12,594 nucleotides of DNA, taken from the NCBI GenBank assembly GCA_017437705.1, contig JAFRYJ010000141.1:1-12594 (forward strand), read 5' to 3'. The position numbers were made by a program, and so were the translations under genes. Under the pieces are notes generated by a model, which saw only the letters and a list, made by a program, of their open reading frames with translations, had not been told where the DNA came from and made no database searches. Positions 6,301-12,594 of this stretch are shown here, one piece after another. The stretch's first letter is position 1. Each line of letters starts with the position of its first letter. The stretch comes from Lachnospiraceae bacterium. GTDB taxonomy: Bacteria > Bacillota_A > Clostridia > Lachnospirales > Lachnospiraceae.

Positions 6301-7893
6301 ATGGATCTGAGAAAAGAAATAAACAGAAGGCGGACATTTGCCATCATCTCGCATCCCGATGCAGGCAAGACGACGCTCACGGAGAAATTCCTTCTCTACG
6401 GCGGCGCCATCAATCTTGCCGGCTCCGTCAAGGGAAAGCGTACCGCCAGGCACGCCCTGTCGGACTGGATGGAGATCGAGAAGGAAAGAGGCATCTCCGT
6501 CACATCATCGGTAATGCAGTTCGAGTTTAAGGACTACTGCATAAATATACTGGACACTCCCGGCCATCAGGATTTCTCGGAGGATACCTACCGTACCCTT
6601 ATGGCTGCGGATTCGGCTGTCATGGTCATCGATGCGTCGAAGGGCGTTGAGCCCCAGACCATCAAGCTTTTCAAGGTCTGTGTGCTCCGGCATATACCCA
6701 TATTTACATTCATAAATAAGATGGACAGGGATTCAAGGGATCCCTTCGACCTGTGCGACGAGATAGAGAGCATCCTCGGCATCCGCACCTGTCCCATGAA
6801 CTGGCCCATCGGCAACGGTCTCACCTTCAAGGGCGTTTACGACAGGCGCTACGACCGCGTCCACGCCTTTACGGAGCTGGGAAACGGTGCTAAGGAAGCC
6901 ATAGACAGGGTCGTACCGCTGGACTCGGAAGAGATACTGCCCCTTATAGGTCAGGACCTCTACGATCACCTTAAGGACGATCTGGAGCTCCTGGATACGG
7001 CCGGCAACGAATTCAACAGCGATGATGTTACAGCCGGAGATCTTACTCCCGTGTTTTTCGGCTCTGCCATAAACAATTTCGGCATCGAGATCTTCCTTAA
7101 TTATTTCCTGGAGCTGACCACCCCGCCCCTTCCCAGGAAGACGGATTCCGGCATGGTGGATTCCTTCGACCCCGGCTTTTCAGCCTTCGTCTTCAAGATC
7201 CAGGCGAACATGAACAAGGCCCACCGGGACAGGATCGCTTTCATGAGGATCTGCTCCGGCAAATTCGAGGGCGGCATGGAGGTCTATCACGTGCAGGGCA
7301 ACAGGAAGCAGAAGCTTCTGCAGCCCCAGCAGCTGATGGCCAGCGAAAGGAAGGTCATCGACGAGGCTTATGCAGGCGACATCATCGGCGTCTTCGATCC
7401 GGGCATCTTCTCCATCGGCGATACGCTCTGCGAGCCGGGCAGCAAGTTCCGGTTCGAGGGCATACCCACCTTTGCTCCCGAGCATTTTGCCAGGGTCATC
7501 CAGCTGGATACCATGAAGAGGAAGCAGTTCGTAAAGGGCATCACACAGATAGCCCAGGAGGGCGCCATCCAGATCTTCAAGGACATGAATTCAGGCTTGG
7601 AGGAGATAATCGTAGGCGTTGTGGGCGTTCTCCAGTTTGATGTCCTCAGATACCGCCTCCTCAACGAGTACGGCGTCGAGATACGGATGGACAACATGCC
7701 CCACGAATACATCCGCTGGGTAGAGGAAGGCAGCGTAGCCGACGTAAAGAAGATAACGGGAACGTCGGACATGAAGATCGTAGTGGATCTTAAGGAACGG
7801 CCTCTCCTGCTTTTTGTACACTCATGGGCCGTGCAGTCTGTGCTGGACAAGAACCCGGGGCTGAAGCTGTCCGAATTCGGCAGGAACGATTAA
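6301..7893 (+). CDS. prfC: Peptide chain release factor 3 (RF3)
   Basis: Cytosolic translational GTPase that binds the post-termination ribosome and ejects RF1 or RF2 after peptide release. The 530-residue protein carries G1 SHPDAGKT at 17-24, the switch I region RGISVTSS near 63-70, G3 DTPGHQDFSEDTYRTL at 85-100, and G4 NKMD at 139-142. A G5-like GSAI follows near residue 255. Downstream of the G domain come the RF3-specific middle and C-terminal domains. Length and the SHPDAGKT / SEDTYRTL wording distinguish RF3 from EF-G, LepA or tetracycline-resistance factors. ATG 6301 has GGAGG six bases upstream. An alternative start 40 codons earlier lacks a ribosome site and lies upstream of the promoter. 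It is a monocistronic unit with its own promoter and terminator. Confidence 0.97.
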   Translation: MDLRKEINRRRTFAIISHPDAGKTTLTEKFLLYGGAINLAGSVKGKRTARHALSDWMEIEKERGISVTSSVMQFEFKDYCINILDTPGHQDFSEDTYRTLMAADSAVMVIDASKGVEPQTIKLFKVCVLRHIPIFTFINKMDRDSRDPFDLCDEIESILGIRTCPMNWPIGNGLTFKGVYDRRYDRVHAFTELGNGAKEAIDRVVPLDSEEILPLIGQDLYDHLKDDLELLDTAGNEFNSDDVTAGDLTPVFFGSAINNFGIEIFLNYFLELTTPPLPRKTDSGMVDSFDPGFSAFVFKIQANMNKAHRDRIAFMRICSGKFEGGMEVYHVQGNRKQKLLQPQQLMASERKVIDEAYAGDIIGVFDPGIFSIGDTLCEPGSKFRFEGIPTFAPEHFARVIQLDTMKRKQFVKGITQIAQEGAIQIFKDMNSGLEEIIVGVVGVLQFDVLRYRLLNEYGVEIRMDNMPHEYIRWVEEGSVADVKKITGTSDMKIVVDLKERPLLLFVHSWAVQSVLDKNPGLKLSEFGRND

Positions 7894-7945
7894 AGCTGCC
7901 TGCATCAGCTTTGCGCAATACTTGAGTCTTATATATGATGTATAC

Positions 7946-7979
7946 AGGGAAATGCCGGCGCGCCGTCATTTCCCTTTTT
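7946..7979 (+). terminator. Rho-independent terminator of prfC
   Basis: GGGAAATG (7947-7954) and CATTTCCC (7967-7974) pair perfectly. The stem continues inward through a C/T mismatch into CGGC-GC-GCCG. Five T follow directly at 7975-7979. It lies 53 bases after the prfC stop and separates prfC from aroE. Confidence 0.93.
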
Positions 7980-7980
7980 C

Positions 7981-8009
7981 TTGAAATACGTTTGTTTCTG
8001 GTGTAAATT
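7981..8009 (+). promoter_or_regulatory. Possible promoter of the aroE operon
   Basis: TTGAAA at 7981-7986 and TAAATT at 8004-8009 are 17 bases apart, but the -10 match is only moderate. A promoter is expected here because a strong terminator lies immediately upstream and aroE begins at 8057. A short AGGTA / TACCT dyad (8013-8017, 8026-8030) lies downstream. No M-box (Mg2+ riboswitch) fits in the space. Confidence 0.4.
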
Positions 8010-8056
8010 TAAAGGTACGGTATTTTACCTCAGCCGTGACTGAAGGAGGGCATAAG

Positions 8057-8905
8057 ATGAGAAGATTCGCTCTTACGGGAAAGCATCTTTCACATTCATA
8101 TTCGGTCTTCATTCATAAATGCATCCTTGAAGAGCTTGGTCTCGACGCCTCCTACGAGCTTGTGGAGATACCGGAGGAAGACAGGGGCCGTATCCTGGAA
8201 ATACTTACGGAAAAAGGCATCACGGGCTTCAACATAACCATCCCCTACAAGACGGACATCATCGGGCAGCTGGCACAGGTTTCTCCGGAGGCATCACGGA
8301 TAGGCGCTGTTAATACGGTGTCTGTAAGGGACGGGGCCGCCTCGGGCTTCAATACGGACTATCACGGTTTTATATACATGCTTACGGAAGCAGGCATAGA
8401 CCCATGCCGTAAGGATGTTCTGGTCTATGGCTCCGGCGGAGCCTCCAGGGCGCTTATACCGGCCCTTTCGGATATGGGAGCGTCATCCGTCACGGTGTGC
8501 GCCAGAAGCGAAGACCGCTTCCCGGGACTTAAAGAGTCTTTCCCGGAAATAGCCGCATTTAAAGACACAGACCCGGAGCTTTTGTCACGGATAAACGGCG
8601 GCAGCTACAGCCTGCTTGTTAACGCCACGCCCCTGGGAATGTATCCGGATAAAATATCGCTCATGCCCTTTGACAGCGGCATCATAAGTCGTTTTGATGC
8701 CGTCGCGGATATAGTTTACAACCCGAAGGACACCCTTCTCCTGCGGACGGCTTTTAAAGCGGGCCTTAAGACCGCAGGCGGACTCGACATGCTCATCTAC
8801 CAGGCCGTCAAGGCAGAGGAGTACTTCTGGGATATAAGAATAGATAATAAGGATGCACGGCGCATCGCGGAAAAATGCCGCAGCATTACGGAAAGGAGGC
8901 AGTAA
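8057..8905 (+). CDS. aroE: Shikimate dehydrogenase
   Basis: Reduces 3-dehydroshikimate to shikimate with NADPH, the fourth step of the shikimate route to chorismate and the aromatic amino acids. The 282-residue protein has the substrate-binding LSHSYS at 11-16, NITIPYK with the likely catalytic Lys65, GAVNT at 83-87 and GFNTDYHGF at 97-105 with the catalytic-pair Asp101. The nucleotide-binding GSGGASRA is at 125-132, then NATPLGMYP near 189-197, VADIVYNP near 216-223 and GGLDMLIYQA near 241-250. All key residues are present. ATG 8057 has GGAGGG six bases upstream. A GTG seven codons earlier is in frame but has no good site. First gene of the right-hand operon, with a 1-base gap to mgtE. Confidence 0.95.
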   Translation: MRRFALTGKHLSHSYSVFIHKCILEELGLDASYELVEIPEEDRGRILEILTEKGITGFNITIPYKTDIIGQLAQVSPEASRIGAVNTVSVRDGAASGFNTDYHGFIYMLTEAGIDPCRKDVLVYGSGGASRALIPALSDMGASSVTVCARSEDRFPGLKESFPEIAAFKDTDPELLSRINGGSYSLLVNATPLGMYPDKISLMPFDSGIISRFDAVADIVYNPKDTLLLRTAFKAGLKTAGGLDMLIYQAVKAEEYFWDIRIDNKDARRIAEKCRSITERRQ

Positions 8906-8906
8906 A

Positions 8907-10256
8907 ATGTCCTTTGATGAAATGCTCGAGCTCATTACAGAGCTCATAGACAACAAAGAGTATGCGAAGCTGAGAGAGACACTCAGCGACATGAACGAGG
9001 CGGATATAGCCGAGATCCTGGAGGATATACCGGTAGAAAAGACCGTGCGCATCTTCAGGCTCCTCCCCAAAGCTGCAGCAGCGGAGATATTCTCCCTCAT
9101 GTCCATCGAGCGCGAGCAGGAGGTAATCAACCTCCTGTCCGATAAGGAAGCTGCTACGATCATCGATAACCTCTACGCCGACGATGCTGCCGACCTTGTT
9201 GAGGAGATGCCCGCAAACGTTGTAAAGAGGATCCTGGCCCAGACCGATCCCGAAACGCGAAGAGACATCAACCACCTCCTGAAATACCCCGATGATTCCG
9301 CCGGTTCCGTTATGACGGTGGAGTTCATAGACGTAAAGGATAACTACACCGTAGGCGACGCCATAAAGACCATCAAGAGGCAGGGTCTGGACAGCGAGGT
9401 CGTTGATACGGCCTACGTTCTGGACAATGAGAGAAAGCTTGTAGGCACCGTTACCCTCCGCTCCCTCATACTTAACGAAGAAGACACTCCGATCACGGAG
9501 ATAATGGACGACAACGTGATCTCCGTGAATACCCTGGAGGACCAGGAGGTCGTGGCCATGGAATTCACGAAGTACGACCTTACGGTCATGCCCGTTGTCG
9601 ATATGGAAGACCGTCTGGTGGGTATCATCACCATCGATGACGTTGTCGACATCATCCAGGAAGAGGCTACCGAGGATATCAAGAAGATGGCAGCTATCCT
9701 GCCTTCGGAAAAGACCTACTTCAACACCGGCGTTCTCGACACATTCAAGGGCCGCATACCCTGGCTCCTTATCCTCATGATCTCCGCAACCTTCACCGGC
9801 AAGATCATCCAGAGCTTCGAGACTGCGCTGGCCGCCCACGTGATACTTACGTCATTCATACCCATGCTTATGGACACCGGCGGTAACGCCGGCAGCCAGG
9901 CTTCCGTTACGGTCATCCGTGCCCTGTCCCTGGGCGAGATCGAATACAGGGACGCCTTCAGGGTGCTCTGGAAGGAGGCCCGTGTCGGTATCCTGACAGG
10001 TGTCGTCCTGGCAACGGCCAATTTTGCGAAGATAATGCTGGTGGATCAGGTGGACCTTCCGGTGGCCATCACCGTATGTGTGACGGTATGCTTCGTCGTA
10101 TGCCTGGCAAAGCTTCTCGGCTGTATACTCCCCATAATCGTAAAGCGCGTGGGTCTGGACCCGGCCGTTATGGCTTCGGCGCTGCTGACGACCATCCTCG
10201 ACGCGCTGTCGCTTTTAATGTTCTTCACCATCGCAAGGATCATCCTGCACTTCTGA
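8907..10256 (+). CDS. mgtE: Magnesium transporter MgtE
   Basis: Dimeric Mg2+ channel of the cytoplasmic membrane, closed by Mg2+ bound to its cytosolic domains. The 449-residue protein has an acidic helical N domain (1-130) and paired CBS domains (about 135-255). After a connecting helix, a membrane domain (about 283-449) predicts five segments. The family signature PMLMDTGGNAGSQAS lies at 319-333. The Asp in TTILDA at residue 432 corresponds to the pore Mg2+ site. ATG 8907 lies one base after the aroE stop, and AAAGGAGG sits inside the aroE 3' end seven bases upstream, so translation is likely coupled. An in-frame ATG at 8853, inside aroE, is not needed and adds 18 unrelated residues. There is no Mg2+ riboswitch upstream, so gating rather than mRNA control may set activity. 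Confidence 0.96.
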   Translation: MSFDEMLELITELIDNKEYAKLRETLSDMNEADIAEILEDIPVEKTVRIFRLLPKAAAAEIFSLMSIEREQEVINLLSDKEAATIIDNLYADDAADLVEEMPANVVKRILAQTDPETRRDINHLLKYPDDSAGSVMTVEFIDVKDNYTVGDAIKTIKRQGLDSEVVDTAYVLDNERKLVGTVTLRSLILNEEDTPITEIMDDNVISVNTLEDQEVVAMEFTKYDLTVMPVVDMEDRLVGIITIDDVVDIIQEEATEDIKKMAAILPSEKTYFNTGVLDTFKGRIPWLLILMISATFTGKIIQSFETALAAHVILTSFIPMLMDTGGNAGSQASVTVIRALSLGEIEYRDAFRVLWKEARVGILTGVVLATANFAKIMLVDQVDLPVAITVCVTVCFVVCLAKLLGCILPIIVKRVGLDPAVMASALLTTILDALSLLMFFTIARIILHF

Positions 10257-10277
10257 TGCAGGCAGGAGCAGGCAATA

Positions 10278-11348
10278 ATGCTTAACAGAACGCCCCGCAT
10301 AAATAAAAGAACTGTTTCGAAAGCCATGCTGCGAATAATGTCCGCGGCATGGTTTTTGATGCTTTTCCTTATATCGGGCTGCGGTAAGGGCTCCGGCGTC
10401 AATTCATCCACCTCCACCTTTATGATGCTGGACACGGTGATCACCGTTACCGTTTACGGCACGGAGGATCAGGCTTATCTGGATGATGCCGTTGATGCCG
10501 CCACCGAAGAATGCCGGTATCTTGAGGGCATCTTTTCCGCATCTGACGAGGGCAGCGAACTTTACCGTCTGAACGAGACGGCCTATGGCAACGACGTCCC
10601 CGTATCCGACCACCTTTACACCGTGATCGAAAGGGCTCTTTATTATGCGGAGCTGTCCGACGGATGCTTCGATCCGTCTATAGGCAGGCTGATCGCTCTC
10701 TGGGGCATCGGTACCGACCATGCCGCCGTACCCGACGCCGGCATCATATCGGAGCTTGCGGGCAGGGAGAATTATAAGAGCATCATCCTCGATCCCGAAA
10801 AAAAGACGGTGCGCTTCACGGAAAAGGATACGCGCCTCGACCTCGGAGCCATTGCAAAGGGCTATATAGGGGACAGGATGCTCAGCGTTTTAAAGGAAAA
10901 ATACGGCCTTAAAAGCGTGCTTCTGAACCTGGGCGGCAATGTAATAGCCTCTGAAGAGAACTTGGAGAAAGGAAGGCCCTGGACCGTTGCCGTCGCCGAT
11001 CCCGAGGACCGCTCGAAGAGCATGGTCACGCTGGAGATCACCGACAGGGCGCTGGTGACGAGCGGCACATATGAAAGATATTTTGAAGAAGGCGGAAAGG
11101 TATATCATCACCTTCTGGATCCCTTTACAGGGTATCCCGCAGAGACCGGACTGCTTTCGGTTACCATACTTGCAGATAACTCCACAGATGCCGACGCCCT
11201 CTCCACGGCCGTTTTCGTGATGGGGCCGGAAAAGGGCATGATGCTGATAGACAGTCTGGAAAACGTTGAATGCATCATGATAACGGATGACCGGGAGCTT
11301 ATATATTCGAAAGGCTTAAGGGAAGAAATATCCGGTGACGGGAAATGA
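10278..11348 (+). CDS. apbE: FAD:protein FMN transferase (ApbE), lipoprotein
   Basis: ApbE attaches FMN from FAD through a phosphoester to Thr/Ser of extracytoplasmic redox proteins such as Rnf/Nqr subunits or FMN-binding lipoproteins, with Mg2+. The 356-residue protein starts with a basic region and hydrophobic stretch (about 17-33), then lipobox LISGC with lipidated Cys35. It should sit on the outer face of the membrane. Family motifs are DLGAIAKGYIGDRM at 188-201, LLNLGGNVIA at 215-224, TSGTYERYFEEGG at 261-273, HHLLDPFTGYP at 277-287 and DADALSTAVFVMG at 304-316, covering the flavin and metal site. AGGAG lies nine bases before the ATG. Inner Met codons at residues 17 and 21 are possible starts and would still leave a signal peptide. 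It overlaps the next gene by ATGA, which suggests joint work with the EetA/EetB-like proteins. Confidence 0.95.
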   Translation: MLNRTPRINKRTVSKAMLRIMSAAWFLMLFLISGCGKGSGVNSSTSTFMMLDTVITVTVYGTEDQAYLDDAVDAATEECRYLEGIFSASDEGSELYRLNETAYGNDVPVSDHLYTVIERALYYAELSDGCFDPSIGRLIALWGIGTDHAAVPDAGIISELAGRENYKSIILDPEKKTVRFTEKDTRLDLGAIAKGYIGDRMLSVLKEKYGLKSVLLNLGGNVIASEENLEKGRPWTVAVADPEDRSKSMVTLEITDRALVTSGTYERYFEEGGKVYHHLLDPFTGYPAETGLLSVTILADNSTDADALSTAVFVMGPEKGMMLIDSLENVECIMITDDRELIYSKGLREEISGDGK

Positions 11349-11728
11349 AGCGAAAGGGCATCATATACGGGGCGTGTCTCGCTGCCGCACTGATCATATG
11401 CATCATCTGGATATTTATTCAGAAAAACAGGACTGTCACCCAGCCTGTTGCATATATCTATCAGGACGGGCAGCTTATAAGGACCATAGAGCTCTATAAT
11501 GTGGAAAGTGAATACTCCTTCGACATCGGGTGCACCGATGGCGGGTCGAATACCGTCTGCGTAAAGCCCGGATCCATCGGCATCACTTATGCGGACTGCC
11601 CCGACAAAGTATGCGTAAAAACGGGTTTTATAAGCTCTGATGCCGTTCCCGTCGTATGCCTTCCCCACCGGCTTATGATACAGATCCGCGGTGCCGGCGA
11701 TGAAGGCCCGGACTCCATAACCTACTGA
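11345..11728 (+). CDS. NusG domain II-containing protein (EetA-like)
   Basis: Small membrane-anchored protein of 127 residues. A short basic N-terminus and one membrane segment (about 5-25) are followed by an outward-facing beta-rich domain resembling NusG domain II. Conserved features are GSIGITYADCPDKVCVKTG near 76-94 with Cys85 and Cys90, and VVCLPH at 103-108 with Cys105, the usual pattern of this clostridial family. Relatives sit beside Gx transporter and ApbE genes and correspond to EetA of the Listeria flavin-based extracellular electron transfer locus. The exact role is not settled, but passing electrons across the membrane to extracytosolic flavins is the leading idea. It overlaps apbE by ATGA. 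It is not the transcription factor NusG, which lacks an anchor and has other domains. Confidence 0.85.
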   Translation: MKRKGIIYGACLAAALIICIIWIFIQKNRTVTQPVAYIYQDGQLIRTIELYNVESEYSFDIGCTDGGSNTVCVKPGSIGITYADCPDKVCVKTGFISSDAVPVVCLPHRLMIQIRGAGDEGPDSITY

Positions 11729-11763
11729 AACCATCATTGATAAAGCTGACTCAGAGAATACAG

Positions 11764-12255
11764 ATGAATACAAAAAAACTGGCGGCGCTTTCATTGCTCA
11801 CCGCCATTGCCCTTGTCATTTACATATTGGAATCCATGATACCTCCCCTGGTCCCCGTGCCGGGAATAAAGCTGGGGCTAGCCAATGTGATCACTCTGTT
11901 CGTGCTGGTTTATTACGGCGCAAGGGAGGCCGCCATGGTGCTTACCGTAAGGGTCATCCTCTCTTCGATATTCGTGGGCCAGATAACCTATTTCTTCTAC
12001 AGTGTCGCCGGCGCTGCAGCCGCATTCCTGATAATGTGGCTGTTTACGAGGATCAACAGAAAGAGATTTCTGTGGTTCACCGGAGCCATGGGAGGAATAT
12101 TCCACAACCTGGGGCAGATACTGGTGGCCGTTCTTATAATGGGAAGCCCCTATATACTCTCCTACTTCCCCTTCCTGATGATAAGCGGCATTATAACAGG
12201 CCTGTTTACCGGTACGTGTGTGCAGCTGCTTATAAAGAGGAAAATTAAGGCCTGA
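11764..12255 (+). CDS. Gx transporter family membrane protein (EetB-like; often labelled heptaprenyl diphosphate synthase component I)
   Basis: Integral membrane protein of 163 residues with about five or six hydrophobic segments. The N-terminal MNTKKLAALSLLTAIALVIYILES and the following PGIKLGLANVITL and YYGAREA stretches are typical of the Hpre_diP_synt_I / Gx transporter family, distantly like ECF-transporter S components. The historical synthase label is doubtful. In Listeria the homologue EetB acts with EetA in extracellular electron transfer. I chose ATG 11764 because it matches the family N-terminus. A TTG at 11737 is in frame but has no ribosome site, and even the chosen start has only a weak one (AGAG), so coupling to the upstream gene is likely. 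It lies 35 bases after the EetA-like stop and is the last gene before the terminator. Confidence 0.86.
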   Translation: MNTKKLAALSLLTAIALVIYILESMIPPLVPVPGIKLGLANVITLFVLVYYGAREAAMVLTVRVILSSIFVGQITYFFYSVAGAAAAFLIMWLFTRINRKRFLWFTGAMGGIFHNLGQILVAVLIMGSPYILSYFPFLMISGIITGLFTGTCVQLLIKRKIKA

Positions 12256-12310
12256 GCTTTCGGTGCTGGCTGCTTCGCAGATGCACCGAAACTCAGGCTT
12301 TATTTTTCTT
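12250..12310 (+). terminator. Rho-independent terminator of the aroE-eetB operon
   Basis: GCCTGAG plus TTTCGGTGC (12250-12266) pairs with GCACCGAAA plus CTCAGGC (12283-12298): 16 bp with a single bulged C. It is capped by a small CTGC-TTC-GCAG stem and followed by a T-rich tail (12299-12310). The stem includes the stop codon of the last gene. The apical GTGCTGG...GATGCAC resembles the loop of the ftsH terminator. Confidence 0.92.
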
Positions 12311-12397
12311 AGTACCACAGTATCTTATTCTTTTACATGCCGCAGGATCAAAATAACGTTCCCTTGGCCTAACCAAATCAGGTTTAGTTTTTGCTGT
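12311..12397. other. Convergent intergenic spacer
   Basis: No gene is seen. A weak plus-strand stem, CTAACC (12369-12374) with GGTTTAG (12381-12387, one bulge), is followed by five T and could be a back-up terminator. No convincing terminator for the minus-strand gene on the right is visible, although the T-rich tail and stem of the operon terminator may serve both directions poorly. Confidence 0.4.
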
Positions 12398-12594
12398 TTA
12401 TTTTTTGTTTTTATCCCTCAGCTTCTGGGCCAGGTCTGCGCTCTTTGTGTGCTTTTCCTTGTACCTGCGCTCTTCCAGAAGGCACTCCGTCGCCCCTTCC
12501 AGAGAGCATCTGCGCTTCACCCTGTAAATAGCGTATACACAGAAAACTGCCGCCAGTAGGAAGAATGCGGGTATTATCATCAGGATGCCTACCA
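12398..12594 (-). CDS. Partial small membrane protein, 5' end beyond window
   Basis: The frame is open to the right edge. An internal Met at 12580 could be a start, but the frame continues upstream (VGIL before MIIPAFF) without a stop, so the true start is probably outside. The visible 65 residues hold one strong hydrophobic segment (IIPAFFLLAAVFCVYAIY) and then a highly charged cytoplasmic tail rich in Lys, Arg and Glu, ending KLRDKNKK. No family is recognised. Convergent with the aroE-eetB operon. It could be a short single-pass protein or the tail of a longer one. Confidence 0.5.
   Translation of the reverse strand, partial: VGILMIIPAFFLLAAVFCVYAIYRVKRRCSLEGATECLLEERRYKEKHTKSADLAQKLRDKNKK

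Noticed and set aside
7980..8056. M-box or other riboswitch before the aroE-mgtE operon
   Set aside because: Only about 75 bases separate the prfC terminator from aroE, and just a 5-bp dyad is present, too little for a known Mg2+ riboswitch.
8886..9839. 317-residue minus-strand frame opposite mgtE
   Set aside because: Antisense to clear mgtE coding sequence. Composition reflects the complementary frame, with no start signal or domain.
11108..11794. 228-residue minus-strand frame across apbE and the EetA-like gene
   Set aside because: It spans two real overlapping genes on the other strand and has no recognisable motif.

Overview
The window looks like ordinary chromosome from a Gram-positive anaerobe of the class Clostridia, most likely a Lachnospiraceae-type organism. 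This rests on the gene order rqcP-divIC-tilS-hpt-ftsH, the clostridial apbE / NusG-domain-II / Gx-transporter trio, strong GGAGG-type ribosome binding sites, and TTGACA / TATAAT-like promoters. Base composition is moderately GC-rich in the genes, with AT-rich promoter stretches. No mobile element, CRISPR array, rRNA or tRNA was seen. Species is not assigned.

Left half, minus strand (read right to left). degV (fatty-acid-binding protein) and hup (HU, with a lysine-rich tail) come first. After the HU terminator comes a 205-base stretch full of inverted repeats. Then follows a tight five-gene run: rqcP (ribosome quality control), divIC/ftsB-like (division), tilS (tRNA-Ile lysidine synthetase), hpt (purine salvage) and ftsH (membrane AAA protease). 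The genes overlap or lie 15 bases apart, and the run ends in a long hairpin terminator that is partly duplicated. In spore formers this neighbourhood usually also holds yabP, yabQ, an S1-domain gene and spoIIE. All are absent here, with no room for remnants, so the lineage has probably lost sporulation.

Centre. A short divergent promoter region (about 6150-6300) drives degV leftward and prfC (release factor 3) rightward. The two -35 boxes are five bases apart, and an 11-base direct repeat overlaps the degV -35 box. prfC has its own strong terminator.

Right half, plus strand. Five genes run together: aroE (shikimate dehydrogenase), mgtE (Mg2+ channel), apbE (lipoprotein FAD:protein FMN transferase), an EetA-like NusG-domain-II protein and an EetB-like Gx transporter family membrane protein. 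The last three resemble the core of the extracellular flavinylation / flavin-based electron transfer systems of Gram-positive bacteria, though no flavinylated carrier protein is present in the window. The run ends in a 16-bp hairpin whose apical part resembles that of the ftsH terminator. A convergent minus-strand gene for a small membrane protein enters from the right edge and is incomplete.

Most of the window is well-conserved housekeeping DNA. The points worth a second look are the sporulation-gene deletion, the minimal flavinylation cassette, the hairpin-rich leader before rqcP, the related terminator elements, and the degV/prfC control region.
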